A DNA stretch of 64,000 nucleotides from DASXRU01 sp034665305 (lineage in GTDB: Bacteria > Acidobacteriota > Blastocatellia > Pyrinomonadales > Pyrinomonadaceae): the NCBI GenBank assembly GCA_034665305.1, contig JAXDFZ010000014.1:124001-188000 (forward strand), in the 5' to 3' direction. A program made the translations under genes and the position numbers. Positions 34,569-43,679 of the stretch are shown one piece after another (the first letter of the stretch is position 1; every line of letters starts with the position of its first letter). The notes under the pieces are model-generated. The model was not told the DNA's origin. It made no database searches and saw nothing but the letters and a program-made list of their open reading frames with translations.

Positions 34569-36635
34569 TTGAAGAGTCTACTTTCCCTGAAATCACTTTT
34601 GTGTTCGTTGGGTCTGGCCGCAACATCCGGCGTGGCGGCCTGCACGCTCTGGCGCGCGGGTTGGTTGCAAACTGCCCAACAGATGTTCGTGTCTTATCGA
34701 AATTCCAACGAGACAGAACTCATCACGCCGGGCCTATGGCTGGGCTTACTTCTGATCGTTACGATCGCGATGTGTGCCGGTTTCTTTGTGGAGCGCGCCG
34801 GAGCGCGTCGATCGTTTCCGTACCTGGGCGCGGGCTTTCTTTTGTTCTCGCTGCTGAGCTTTGCCGCATCGCGCTTCCTGCAAATCGATATTCTCTTTGC
34901 GCCCATGGCGCTGGGGGCAGCCGGCGCCATCGGCATGGTCCAGGTTCGCCGCCTGTGGAGCATTGACGCGGCGCTCGCCGGCCATGTTCGCAAGGTGGCC
35001 TCACAGAGCCAGGCCACGAACACGGGTGTCGAAGGCGCACGCTTGATGAGTGGTCTCAAGCTTTTGCAAACCGTGCTCCCACTCGAAGAAGCAATTGTCT
35101 TTCAACCGAATGAAGATGGAATGCTTCAGGCTTCGGCACGTTTGCGATCGGGACCGACCGATGCGTTAAAGACAGGTCGCAATTCGATGTGGCGCAAAGT
35201 CGTCGCCCTGTGCGACAGCGCCGTCGCTACCGGCGAAATCGTGTTGGCCAAAGCCGGAAAGATAGATTCATTTGAAACGGTGGCCCTGCCGTTGGAACAC
35301 GAAGGCCGCCGGGTTGGCGTTCTGTTATTGCGGCTGCGCGAAGACTTTGAACAAAGCGATCGCAAACTCTTATCAGCGGTTGGCGCGCAACTGGCTCGCA
35401 ATCTGCAGCGCGACGAAGTGCGTAAGCAAAAGGTGGCCAGCGACAAGCTGAACTTTTTCTCCGCTCGCGCTTCCGGCCGGCGCCTGGATGCGTTCGATGT
35501 AGTCAGCGGGTTGCTGACTGAACAAAGATTCGGCTCGCACATCTTGACCGAAGCTCCGGACGGATACGCGGTTGCCTATCTGGATGGCACGCTTGCTTAC
35601 TTCAACGAGCCTCTAGTAAACGCCGCGAGGATTAGTAAAATCGAAGCTGGCGATCTCGACCTGTTTGGCTTGCTGGAAACATTTCGCACGGGTGTGTTTG
35701 ACGAGCCGGCGATCGCTGTGCGTCGTGTGTTGCAATCCGGCGATGCCTACGAAAGAGAGCTTCAATTTCCCGATCGCAATCAAACTTTGAAATTGAGAAT
35801 CGCGCTACTTTGTGAGGACGCCTCCAACGGCAACGGCAATGGCAATGGCAATGGAAAGGGCAACGGCAACGGTAACGGCAAGCGGGTCGACTCCCGGCCC
35901 TTGTGCCTGGCGATAACCGTGCGGGACGTTACCAGTGCGAAAGAACACGAGAAACTGAAGAGCGACATGATTTCACTGATGTCGCACGAACTGCGGACGC
36001 CGATTACCAGTATCAACGGATTCGCCGAACTCCTCGCCGCCGATGAAACAATTCCCCAGGAATCCCGCGAGTTTCTGAATATCATTTCTCACGAATCGCA
36101 ACGTCTGTCGCGGATGATTAATACCTTCCTCTCAGTTACCCAGCTCGAAGCGGGTGATCGGCAGGAGGTTTTGAAGATTCCACTACGCCTGGACGAGGTG
36201 GTGCGCGAAACGGTTGCCAACTTACAGTCCGTCGCAAGGAAGAAGCGAATCCGTCTGGTCGAACAGCCAGCCGCGAAGATTCCACCCGTGGCCGCTGACA
36301 AGAGTCTGATTACGCAGGTAGTAACAAACCTGGTGGGCAACGCGATCAAGTACAGTCCGGAACGCACACTCGTGACAGTTTCCACCGCCCTGGAAGCCGA
36401 GGCGGTGCGAGTAACGGTTGAGGATCGCGGTTACGGTATTCCGCATGAATCAATCGATCGCATTTGGGAAAAATTCTACCGCATTGCTCGCGACGGTCAT
36501 GAGAAAGACGAAGAATCCACGGGCCTGGGCCTTTCCTTCGTGCGCGAAGTGGTAGAGCAGCACGGCGGCACCGTCGCCGTCGAATCCGAAGTCGATCGCG
36601 GCTCGAAATTCAGTTTCACCTTGCCTAGACTTTAG
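34569..36635 (+). CDS. membrane sensor histidine kinase
   Basis: 688 residues from a TTG at 34569. N-terminal membrane part with about four hydrophobic segments (about 5-125), then a GAF-like region (about 160-285), a PAS-like region (about 310-410), HisKA with the phospho-acceptor in SLMSHELRTPITSINGFAE (His about 472) and an HATPase domain with N-box VTNLVGNAIKYSPE, G1 DRGYGIP and G2 TGLGLSFVREVVEQHGG. An Asn-Gly-rich linker (about 420-440) is encoded by tandem six-base repeats. No response regulator is adjacent, so it is an orphan kinase. The signal is unknown. Confidence 0.92.
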   Translation: MKSLLSLKSLLCSLGLAATSGVAACTLWRAGWLQTAQQMFVSYRNSNETELITPGLWLGLLLIVTIAMCAGFFVERAGARRSFPYLGAGFLLFSLLSFAASRFLQIDILFAPMALGAAGAIGMVQVRRLWSIDAALAGHVRKVASQSQATNTGVEGARLMSGLKLLQTVLPLEEAIVFQPNEDGMLQASARLRSGPTDALKTGRNSMWRKVVALCDSAVATGEIVLAKAGKIDSFETVALPLEHEGRRVGVLLLRLREDFEQSDRKLLSAVGAQLARNLQRDEVRKQKVASDKLNFFSARASGRRLDAFDVVSGLLTEQRFGSHILTEAPDGYAVAYLDGTLAYFNEPLVNAARISKIEAGDLDLFGLLETFRTGVFDEPAIAVRRVLQSGDAYERELQFPDRNQTLKLRIALLCEDASNGNGNGNGNGKGNGNGNGKRVDSRPLCLAITVRDVTSAKEHEKLKSDMISLMSHELRTPITSINGFAELLAADETIPQESREFLNIISHESQRLSRMINTFLSVTQLEAGDRQEVLKIPLRLDEVVRETVANLQSVARKKRIRLVEQPAAKIPPVAADKSLITQVVTNLVGNAIKYSPERTLVTVSTALEAEAVRVTVEDRGYGIPHESIDRIWEKFYRIARDGHEKDEESTGLGLSFVREVVEQHGGTVAVESEVDRGSKFSFTLPRL
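35825..35883 (+). repeat. degenerate GGCAAC hexanucleotide tandem repeat within the kinase gene
   Basis: Nine to ten units of GGCAAY/GGNAAN encode alternating Asn and Gly between the PAS-like and HisKA parts. Because the unit is two codons long, gain or loss of units keeps the frame and changes only linker length. Confidence 0.8.
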
Positions 36636-36696
36636 CGCCGTCGCTCGGTCCATCCCGCCCTTAGCTCACACCGGACATCCAACAAAAGGAGACGAG

Positions 36697-37647
36697 ATGC
36701 TTCTCGTAACGTGTCCAACCTGCGGACTTAACAACAAGGCAACACATAGCAACTGTATTCGCTGTTATTCACGTTTAGAAGGGCTGCGTTCTTTTGAGCG
36801 CGCGCAAATCCCGGCTCCTGGTCACGAAGCGAGCACGACGATCAAACTAATCGCCGGCGGTGCTTTGCTGCTGGTGCTTCTTGTTATGGGAGCGGTTTTG
36901 ACCTTTTACGTGACCGGGCGAAGAGGGGTCGCAAACCGCAATGCTCCCTTTGAGGCAGCGATACGCGCCGCAAGCGAATTCAATGCACCGGTTGCCGTCG
37001 AAGCGGGCCGTTACACTTTCTATAATCGCGAAGCGAGCCGACAGGATCAGGAGGCGACCGCGGCGGCATATGTGCTGGACAGCTTAGGGCTGCTTTATAT
37101 TCGCACGTCTTTTTATTCCGATGTACCTACAACCTGGAGGGATGGGAAGCAGATTATTGATCCTAGAACGGGATTAGTTCCCTTCGAATATACGCACGTT
37201 AACCTGGAACTGACCGACAGCGGCCAGACGCAATCCGACACATGGGAACCGTATGAAGTGAAAAAGGACGGGAAAGTCGGTTGGAAAGTTCCGCTTGGCG
37301 AAAGGCAATTAATCCAAGTCATGGACGTGATGGCTTCTCCGGACGATCAGCCCTTGAAAGACGAAGCCCTGGTTTCATTCACCTGGAGATGGAAGCCCAA
37401 TGAAATCGGCAAGGCCTTTGACAGGCGCAGCCCGTCTTACTTGAAGCCGGACAAGCCAAAGAATATTTTACGCAACGCCTTCGACGTGGAAATCAATGAC
37501 AGCCAGGCTACTTACTGGGGCGTCGCAAGTGTTCAGCGAGTTAACGACAGGTGGGAAGCCAGCCGCTTCAGCTGGGTGGGAACCCAAGGCGTGAAGCTCT
37601 CTCCTAACGTCCAAATGGACAGTTGGCTCAAAGATTCGACGCGCTAG
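36697..37647 (+). CDS. zinc-ribbon membrane protein of unknown function
   Basis: 316 residues. N-terminal zinc ribbon (CPTCGLNNKATHSNCIRC, about 6-23), one membrane segment at about 50-72 (LIAGGALLLVLLVMGAVLTFY), then about 240 extracytoplasmic residues without a domain I recognise. The extracytoplasmic part is Trp/Tyr-rich and reads as a beta-structured domain (TWRDGKQIIDPRTGLVPFEY). It stands 61 bases after the kinase gene on the same strand, with AAAGGAG before the ATG, and could be co-transcribed with it. Confidence 0.7.
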   Translation: MLLVTCPTCGLNNKATHSNCIRCYSRLEGLRSFERAQIPAPGHEASTTIKLIAGGALLLVLLVMGAVLTFYVTGRRGVANRNAPFEAAIRAASEFNAPVAVEAGRYTFYNREASRQDQEATAAAYVLDSLGLLYIRTSFYSDVPTTWRDGKQIIDPRTGLVPFEYTHVNLELTDSGQTQSDTWEPYEVKKDGKVGWKVPLGERQLIQVMDVMASPDDQPLKDEALVSFTWRWKPNEIGKAFDRRSPSYLKPDKPKNILRNAFDVEINDSQATYWGVASVQRVNDRWEASRFSWVGTQGVKLSPNVQMDSWLKDSTR

Positions 37648-37673
37648 GTAACCATGCCTTACCCGAAATTCCG

Positions 37674-38102
37674 CTACGCTCGAGCCCCTTTGTTAATCCT
37701 GCCGCGACAAGTCTTAGCTCCGCAGAAGCAACGCTTCGAATCGGGGTGCAGCGTCTCTTCATAGTCGATGGTGATTTCTTCGCCCGGGTTTATGTCGCGC
37801 AATGCAAAAAACAATATGTGGCCGTAGAGCACTGTCATGTAGGCGTTCGGATCGCATGAGTGATTGATGTAGTGCGTGCCGTTACCACCTCGGCTGCCGT
37901 CCAGACTCCAGCGATAATCGATGGCGCAGATGCGCAACACGCGGCGACTCTGCGCCCGGCGCGTTGCCTCTGCGTCAGGGATTAACTCGCCAGTGTATTC
38001 GGCAATCTTCTTCCGATGAGGAAAGAAGGTAGTTGCAAAGCAGCCTTTGCCGTTAATGGTAGATTTCTTGATGGTAAGGCCGGGCGCCAGTTTGGATCTC
38101 AT
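37674..38102 (-). CDS. SET-domain protein lysine methyltransferase
   Basis: 142 residues forming a compact SET domain. Visible elements are GKGCFATTFFPHRKKIAEYT (N-SET, cofactor site), the NHSCDPN motif (about 78-84), GEEITIDYEE (about 104-113, with the catalytic Tyr) and a post-SET zinc cluster CFCGAKTCRG. Such domains transfer a methyl group from S-adenosylmethionine to lysine; the target in bacteria is unknown. The family is common in eukaryotes and patchy in bacteria, so acquisition by transfer is likely. Converges on the zinc-ribbon gene with 26 bases between. Confidence 0.88.
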   Translation of the reverse strand: MRSKLAPGLTIKKSTINGKGCFATTFFPHRKKIAEYTGELIPDAEATRRAQSRRVLRICAIDYRWSLDGSRGGNGTHYINHSCDPNAYMTVLYGHILFFALRDINPGEEITIDYEETLHPDSKRCFCGAKTCRGRINKGARA

Positions 38103-38306
38103 TTGAATTCCGTCGCTGACTCAGAATAATAACATCGAAGTGATGCGTCGAATGATCAGGCTTTTTTCTCCCTGATGATGATCGGATATTCTGTTTGCTC
38201 GATTCGAAGTTGAAAGGCCCTCGACGGAACGCCATAATGCGGTGCCATCAAACAACTGCAGCGGTCTGAATGAAACATTCGCAAAGTTTGTGAGTCTGTA
38301 AACAAA

Positions 38307-39188
38307 ATGCCGTTATCACCCAAGACGCTCGTCTTACTCTTGATCATTCTCTGTCTCCCGGGAATCAGCGCAAAGTCGCAAACGCCGCCCCAGGGCAAAG
38401 CGACGACGGCGCAAACACCTTCATTGTTGAAACGTTCCACGAGCAGGTACGAAACGCGTCGTTTCGGTTACGGCGGCACACTCACGATCATTGGACCGCC
38501 AACAGGATCGATTGTGATAGAGAGCTGGCAAAAAAGTGAAATTGAGATTGCCGCCAACATCGAGTGGCAAGCGGGCAATGAACAGGAACTGGCCCTGTTA
38601 GCCGCAGTCAACAATTTCGTGCTCGACGAAGATGCCAACCATTTCCGCATTCTGACCACGGGTACGCATGACAAAGCTTTTATGCGACGGGTCAAACGCT
38701 TTCCAAAAAACCTGCTCGGGATGCCCTGGAGAATTGATTATCGCATCAAGGTTCCCATGGCTATCGATCTGGAAATAAATGCGGGTAATGGACCCATAAC
38801 TCTTAGCGGCGTAGACGGCGCCGTGCGCATCAACGCGCTGGAAAGCGACACCAAGCTCACGCTCACGGGCGGCAACGTCTCAGTCACCGTTCTACGTGGT
38901 TCCCTTGGTCTCGATATTCCTACGCGGGGTTGGCGCGGCAACGGGGCCGAGCTCCGGTTGGGCGTGGGGGTGCTCACCGTCTCATTGCCTCCCGGCTTTA
39001 ATGGCGACATCGATGCCGACCTGCTGCGTTTGGGTGGAATTGAGAATAACTATTCTGAATTGGTTCCGCGGGAACAGGGTGGCAGCACGCCGCGCTCCTT
39101 GCGCGCGCGCGCCGGGTCAGGCGGTGCGACACTCAGCCTCACGGTCGGCGATGGCACGCTTCGCATTCAAAAACTGAGCGGTCAGTAA
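38307..39188 (+). CDS. secreted DUF4097-like beta-rich protein
   Basis: 293 residues with a signal peptide (LVLLLIILCLPGISAKSQ). The body resembles the DUF4097 protein at 13632-14414: repeated short beta stretches such as GSIVIESWQKSEIEIAANI, GPITLSGVDGAVRINALES and LRLGVGVLTVSLPPGFNG. It is not in an ECF operon; the nearest gene upstream is the divergent SET-domain gene, so it probably has its own promoter in 38103-38306. Function unknown; envelope location expected. It is the last clearly core-like gene before the accessory region. Confidence 0.78.
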   Translation: MPLSPKTLVLLLIILCLPGISAKSQTPPQGKATTAQTPSLLKRSTSRYETRRFGYGGTLTIIGPPTGSIVIESWQKSEIEIAANIEWQAGNEQELALLAAVNNFVLDEDANHFRILTTGTHDKAFMRRVKRFPKNLLGMPWRIDYRIKVPMAIDLEINAGNGPITLSGVDGAVRINALESDTKLTLTGGNVSVTVLRGSLGLDIPTRGWRGNGAELRLGVGVLTVSLPPGFNGDIDADLLRLGGIENNYSELVPREQGGSTPRSLRARAGSGGATLSLTVGDGTLRIQKLSGQ

Positions 39189-39211
39189 CTGTGTTCACCA
39201 AGTCGAGCTTG

Positions 39212-39253
39212 TGGAGTCCGCTGGCAAAGCGCAGCGACGACGGCGCTTTGGAT
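39212..39253. repeat. palindromic element, family B, single arm
   Basis: A 42-base stretch beginning TGGAGTCCGCTGGCAAAGCG and ending GACGGCGCTTTGGAT. It matches the complement of the right arm of the element at 10743-10838 at nearly all positions. Only one arm is present. It starts 23 bases after the stop of the DUF4097-like gene and lies just before the duplicated dcd locus. Confidence 0.7.
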
Positions 39254-39423
39254 AATGATTCCTGCGGGACAGATTTTCCGGGGGTTTTTCTGCCGACTGC
39301 GGCTGCCGTCTGCTCCTGCGTTTAACCATGCACTGGACTTCGCGTGTCGTCGCCGTTATGCTGCCGCGACGTTCTCAGCGGCTACGAAATTTCCCAACTC
39401 GAACAACGCTATGCTTTGCATAG

Positions 39424-39451
39424 TTGACACGAACCCATTCGTTTTTATCAG
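39424..39451 (+). promoter_or_regulatory. possible promoter of the truncated dcd
   Basis: TTGACA (39424-39429) and TATCAG (39446-39451) with a 16-base spacer, about 50 bases before the ATG of the truncated copy. The remainder of the 314-base gap (39189-39502) holds the family B arm and no gene. Confidence 0.4.
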
Positions 39452-39502
39452 TACGACCGGCAAAAGAATTGGCGCACTGCGCAACCGAGAAGAGCACCGA
39501 GC

Positions 39503-39859
39503 ATGAGTATAAAATCAGACAAGTGGATCAGGCGCATGGCCCAGGAGTCGAACATGATTGACCCATTCGAACCGGGCCAGGTGAAGGCAGTAGATGGAAA
39601 ACCGATCGTCTCGTACGGAACGTCCAGCTATGGCTATGACATCCGTTGTTCAGATGAGTTCAAACTGTTCACAAACATCAACAGCACCATCGTCGATCCC
39701 AAGAACTTCGATGAAAAGAATTTTATTGAAGTCAAAGGCGACTCGGTAATCATTCCCCCAAACAGTTTCGCCCTGGCGCGCACGGTTGAGTACTTTCGCA
39801 TCCCGCGCAACGTACTAACTATCTGTCTCGGCAAGAGTACCTACGCGAGATTCTCTTAA
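39503..39859 (+). pseudogene. dcd: 3'-truncated dCTP deaminase
   Basis: 118 codons that align without gaps to residues 1-116 of the intact dcd downstream, about 80% identical by my count. The reading then stops two codons after GKSTYAR (ends Phe-Ser, TAA). All residues beyond 116 are missing, including the catalytic Glu (E137 in the intact copy), so it cannot deaminate dCTP. The sequence after the stop is not related to dcd, so this is a true truncation, not a frameshift. It still has a promoter-like sequence. It marks the boundary between core genome and accessory region. Confidence 0.85.
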
Positions 39860-40002
39860 CCGGGTGGGGCAAAAAGAAGGGTATTTAGCAGCAGTCAGCC
39901 AGGTCTTTCATATTGTTATAAGCGCGCACCGAATTGCGTATTCATTTCGGCGACCTAAAAGAACGAAATTTCGGCGCCGCGTCCGACCGGAACAGGCCCA
40001 GC

Positions 40003-40569
40003 ATGAGCATAAAATCAGACAAATGGATCCGCCGCATGGCCCAAGAGCACGGCATGATTGAGCCTTTCGAGCCTTGCCAAGTGAAGGAGGTCGATGGCCG
40101 ACGAGTTGTTTCGTATGGCACTTCGAGCTATGGCTATGATGTGCGATGCGCTGACGAGTTCAAACTTTTCACGAACGTGTACAGTGCGATTGTCGATCCA
40201 AAGAGATTTGATGATAAGAGTTTCGTCGACATGAAAGGCGATCATGTGATCATTCCACCAAATAGTTTTGCGCTCGCTCGCACAGTGGAATACTTTCGAA
40301 TCCCCAGGTCGGTAATGACCATCTGCTTAGGAAAAAGCACGTACGCGAGGTGCGGAATAATCGTAAATGTTACCCCGTTCGAACCTGAGTGGGAAGGATA
40401 TGTGACGCTAGAATTCTCGAACACCACACCGATGCCGGCGAAGATCTACGCCAACGAAGGAGTCGCTCAGGTGCTGTTTTTCGAGGCCGACGAAGTCTGT
40501 GAAGTTTCGTATAAAGACCGTGGCGGAAAATATCAAGGCCAACAGGGCGTCACTCCGCCGAAGCTGTAA
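40003..40569 (+). CDS. dcd: dCTP deaminase
   Basis: 188 residues from the ATG at 40003, which matches the family start MSIKSDKWIRRMA; the open frame extends 23 codons further. The enzyme deaminates dCTP to dUTP for thymidylate synthesis. Visible motifs: SSYGYDVRC (about 41-49), PPNSFALARTVEYFRIP, GKSTYARCGIIVNVTPFEP and WEGYVTLEFSN with the catalytic Glu137. Length is normal. A truncated paralogue of about 80% identity stands 144 bases upstream. The pair suggests gene replacement or insertion of DNA carrying its own dcd. Confidence 0.95.
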   Translation: MSIKSDKWIRRMAQEHGMIEPFEPCQVKEVDGRRVVSYGTSSYGYDVRCADEFKLFTNVYSAIVDPKRFDDKSFVDMKGDHVIIPPNSFALARTVEYFRIPRSVMTICLGKSTYARCGIIVNVTPFEPEWEGYVTLEFSNTTPMPAKIYANEGVAQVLFFEADEVCEVSYKDRGGKYQGQQGVTPPKL

Positions 40570-40578
40570 CAATGTCGG

Positions 40579-40636
40579 TTCTCACAGTTAATGAAATCCG
40601 CACCATAGTTAGTGAAATTAATTCTCACAGTTAATG
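40579..40636. repeat. short direct repeats after dcd
   Basis: TTCTCACAGTTAATG occurs at 40579-40593 and 40622-40636, with a degenerate third unit (CATAGTTAGTGAAAT) between them. The 279-base gap to the next gene otherwise shows nothing I can assign. It could be an operator or a relic of an insertion. Confidence 0.45.
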
Positions 40637-40848
40637 CGCTGGCGGTTTTCGTTAATTCCCAAATAGGTCGACCGTCGCAGAATTCGGCAATATTAGTCGG
40701 TGGGTTATCGCGAGGACTCAAGCTCCGGGAATCTTTGTAATGAAGCAACCGAGGCGGCACTTGTCATTCTTGAGAAGGTGAGGCCGAGATCTAACCTCCG
40801 GCTTAAGATTCCACATCGAAAGAAAGACTTGTGGTGTAGCCACCGCCT

Positions 40849-41559
40849 TTAGAGTCCTTTACCGAGTTCGCATCTCATCGCGAAGGATGCAGCCGACAGG
40901 AGCTTGACGAGTTGCGAGATTGTTCCTCGAAGTTCCTTAATCGGAGAATGGTCGAGCATGTAACTTTCGGTCGATCCGTCAGGTTTCTCAAGGACAAAGC
41001 CCTTCACGTAGCCGCCTGACGACGCAACTTTCGTCAGCAGATCATCGGACATGGTCTTAAAAGACGTCTTCTCCCGATCTGCGGCTTCGTTCCCTGACGC
41101 GGGATACTTCAGAAGAGTACCTATCGGGTCAGAGGCGTCGATCTCTTTTGCCCAGGCGGCACATGGATCCAACTCGGTCCAATCTATTGTTGAGACTGCC
41201 TCAATGGCTGATCTGTATTTATCCATCAAAGTCTTAAGACAATCCCACAGTCCCCCCACGTTATGGACTTTGTCGAAGGGCCTCCACTTGCCTCTGAATA
41301 GTACCTCTGGGGGCTTGGAAGTTGGCGGGCTAGTAGACGGTTCAAAGGTTTTGTGAACCATTACGATCATCGACTTTAAGTAGAGCTCCGCCGCGTGACG
41401 ATACAAGTAAGTAACGGGTAGGTGAACGTGAATATGCTTTCCGACATCCTCACTCCTGGCTAACTCATCGCCAGCTTTTTCAAAGGCGTCACCGATCGCT
41501 CCGAAGCCCCCATCGAAGTGACTATGTAGAGGCATGAAATAATAGTTCGGAGGGTTCAT
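40849..41559 (-). CDS. HEPN-like protein of unknown function
   Basis: 236 residues, mostly helical. The first part has YLYRHAAELYLKSMIVMVH (about 52-70) and then HNVGGLWDCLKTLMDKYRS, the E/K-rich helix plus H-x4-L pattern often seen in HEPN-fold proteins linked to nucleotidyltransferases and abortive infection. The RNase motif R-x4-6-H is not evident, so if HEPN it may be a structural or non-catalytic form. No family recognised with certainty. It is the first gene of the accessory region and has similar features to the broken gene at 47935-48458. Codon use and spacing are unlike the core genes to the left. Confidence 0.6.
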   Translation of the reverse strand: MNPPNYYFMPLHSHFDGGFGAIGDAFEKAGDELARSEDVGKHIHVHLPVTYLYRHAAELYLKSMIVMVHKTFEPSTSPPTSKPPEVLFRGKWRPFDKVHNVGGLWDCLKTLMDKYRSAIEAVSTIDWTELDPCAAWAKEIDASDPIGTLLKYPASGNEAADREKTSFKTMSDDLLTKVASSGGYVKGFVLEKPDGSTESYMLDHSPIKELRGTISQLVKLLSAASFAMRCELGKGL

Positions 41560-41771
41560 GATTATTGGCTCGGGATCCGCTCTAAATTTTCCTACGGTTA
41601 CATAACTCTTACTCCGCCGTTGGCGGAATCAGCATTAACATTAGGGGTTCTCCAATCCAGAACGATCCTCTCGCCGGCGGTTATCAATTGGTCAATATAC
41701 ACTTCCTCCGGCTTATGGAGTTGGCGGATAGCCCGCTTGCGACAACACCAGTCCTGCAGTATTTCCTCCTA

Positions 41772-42389
41772 CTAGAAGGGAAGGGCGCGAACTTTCATGA
41801 ATGGGATCATTTGCCGCATCGCTTCCATCTGGTGTTTTGTCAGGCGAAACTTGATTGTCCCTATCTCTACCTCTAGCGCTTTACCTGCCGCGAGTGTCTT
41901 GAAGGCTTCAGGTCTGATTTGATTTATTATTTGCTGCTCGAAGATACCATTCGCTTTTGGGGTGGATGTGGACTTTATCGTACTTTCCTTGCGTAAACCA
42001 TCGAGTGTGAGAGCCACCGTACACACCCCCGAGCAGACCGGGTTCTTGGCTATTATCATGAAATAGATCATTACATCATTCAAATGTCCGATGTAGCGCC
42101 ACTCGTCATCATGCAAGTAGCGGACTGTAAATCTTACGTCAGCGCCTTTTTCGGAGATACCCTCAACAGAAGACCACCCAAGAAAGACTCGAGTGATACC
42201 TTCACCACGGTCATATTCATAACGGGGGATGAGTCTTTCGTCTAAAACGACATTTGCGGGCGGATTGGGAGATGGTTTCGTTGAGCGTGGTCTGCGTCTC
42301 TGTGCCTCAACAGTGAAAGTGGACGCAAAAGCTACAAACAATAATGCGAATATCCAACGAGCGAAATTCTTCTTCAGATTACTCTTCAC
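41772..42389 (-). CDS. secreted protein of unknown function
   Basis: 205 residues with a signal peptide (RWIFALLFVAFASTFTVEAQ), a basic Pro-rich linker (RRRPRSTKPSPNPP) and a compact domain with a Cys pair (NPVCSGVCTVAL). No known domain seen. The domain reads as alternating beta strands (GADVRFTVRYLHDDEWRYIG, ALEVEIGTIKFRL). It is flanked by unrelated accessory genes. The C-terminal PFMKVRALPF ends normally, so it looks intact. Confidence 0.65.
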   Translation of the reverse strand: MKSNLKKNFARWIFALLFVAFASTFTVEAQRRRPRSTKPSPNPPANVVLDERLIPRYEYDRGEGITRVFLGWSSVEGISEKGADVRFTVRYLHDDEWRYIGHLNDVMIYFMIIAKNPVCSGVCTVALTLDGLRKESTIKSTSTPKANGIFEQQIINQIRPEAFKTLAAGKALEVEIGTIKFRLTKHQMEAMRQMIPFMKVRALPF

Positions 42390-42609
42390 AATAACTCTGA
42401 GCTCCTTGATTCAACAGCAAGTTACCGTCTGAATTAGGGTGGCCGCGCAAGTCGCGTCAGCCCGAGAGAAAAGGCGTCATGTCCATTACGTGCAGTGGAA
42501 TGCTTTCCATTGGTTTTATCCCGAGGCGTTGCGTAAATCTTGTTCTTAACGGGCGGCACAACCGGTTACTTGCTAGCAAATTGCACAATAGAGAGTCAAG
42601 CCCCCTCTG

Positions 42610-43557
42610 CTAGCGGATGATAGACCGAGGTATGAAAGTTCGGCCCAGCAGTTTGACCACCCACCCCTCGGGGCGGCAGCCGTACAGATACTGTGTCGCT
42701 CTTGTAGCGGACCTACGGTTTACTTCATCGACTACGCGCGTGCCCGCAGCGAAGACTCCCTCCTCAACCAATTTTCTAGAGATCACTAGCACCGAATCAG
42801 AAGAGATAGGAAATGACGCTTCAAGTTGTTGATTACCGATCCCCTTTTCCTCATCGAACCACAGAGGGTTGTCGCTTGTCAGAAAGAACTCGTCTTTGCT
42901 GCAGACGAGTAAGCGCCAGGTCATCTCAAACAGAGCTGGGGGAATTTTAGACCGCACTGTCAGTATGGGAAGCAGGATATGGCGAGGGATGTTGTTAGCA
43001 TTCTTGTATCGATTCATCACCTCGAGATACTCAGCTCGTATCCTGGCAATATTATTCAGTCTCTTGATATCAGAAGGTATGGTATTCATTTCGTGCGCAT
43101 TCAACCGCTCTAGCACATTCGTACCCTGCTCGAACTCCCGGATGACATCGGGCCACATCTCGTCCGCCCACTCACGTCGGCGCGGCACACGTTTGACCAT
43201 GACAGCCAGGTAAATGGCCAGAGCCATGCGGTCGGCGCCGTCGACCATCTCGTGGCGCCGGAGGCGCTGGATGGCAGGTTTCGCGTCCTGTTCTATCTTC
43301 TCCAGGGCGTTCTCATACGTCTCGTAATCCCACCCGCTACCATCCGGTTTTTCAAAGGCATAATAGTCCCACTCGAAGCCAGTCGCTGTCACTGGGCGTT
43401 GGCAAGGGTTATAAACACCTTTCTTGATATATCCAGGCTTAAACGGCAGGCCGCGTTCATATACCCACACAAATGACTGTCTCTCCTTCTCCGCGCAGGT
43501 GAATCCTCGCAGATAGAAGGCCGGGGTGATATGGTGCTTTCGCTTTGGGCCCATCAT
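42610..43557 (-). CDS. DUF4238 family protein
   Basis: 315 residues. The N-terminus KRKHHITPAFYLRGF matches the DUF4238 signature (HHxxPxFYLxxF), and later blocks ADRMALAIYLAVMVKRVPR and FLTSDNPLWF also fit. DUF4238 proteins are uncharacterised and common in accessory and defence-associated regions; His residues near the N-terminus suggest a metal or nuclease role, but this is not shown. Converges with nothing; divergent from the FtsK-like gene at 43680, with a 122-base shared upstream region. Confidence 0.8.
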   Translation of the reverse strand: MMGPKRKHHITPAFYLRGFTCAEKERQSFVWVYERGLPFKPGYIKKGVYNPCQRPVTATGFEWDYYAFEKPDGSGWDYETYENALEKIEQDAKPAIQRLRRHEMVDGADRMALAIYLAVMVKRVPRRREWADEMWPDVIREFEQGTNVLERLNAHEMNTIPSDIKRLNNIARIRAEYLEVMNRYKNANNIPRHILLPILTVRSKIPPALFEMTWRLLVCSKDEFFLTSDNPLWFDEEKGIGNQQLEASFPISSDSVLVISRKLVEEGVFAAGTRVVDEVNRRSATRATQYLYGCRPEGWVVKLLGRTFIPRSIIR

Positions 43558-43679
43558 TGCAATGGCTAATCATACAATGTAGGTCTTCCATCGGTTATTC
43601 TTTGGGGGGGCCACTCCTTTCATGCGTACCAGACTGAGGAAACACCTCCCTGTCTGGAGAGCTTGCCAGAGAGATTCTC

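Noticed and set aside
36697..37647. Zinc-ribbon gene as the response regulator of the preceding kinase
   Set aside because: No receiver domain and it has a membrane segment; the order alone is not enough.
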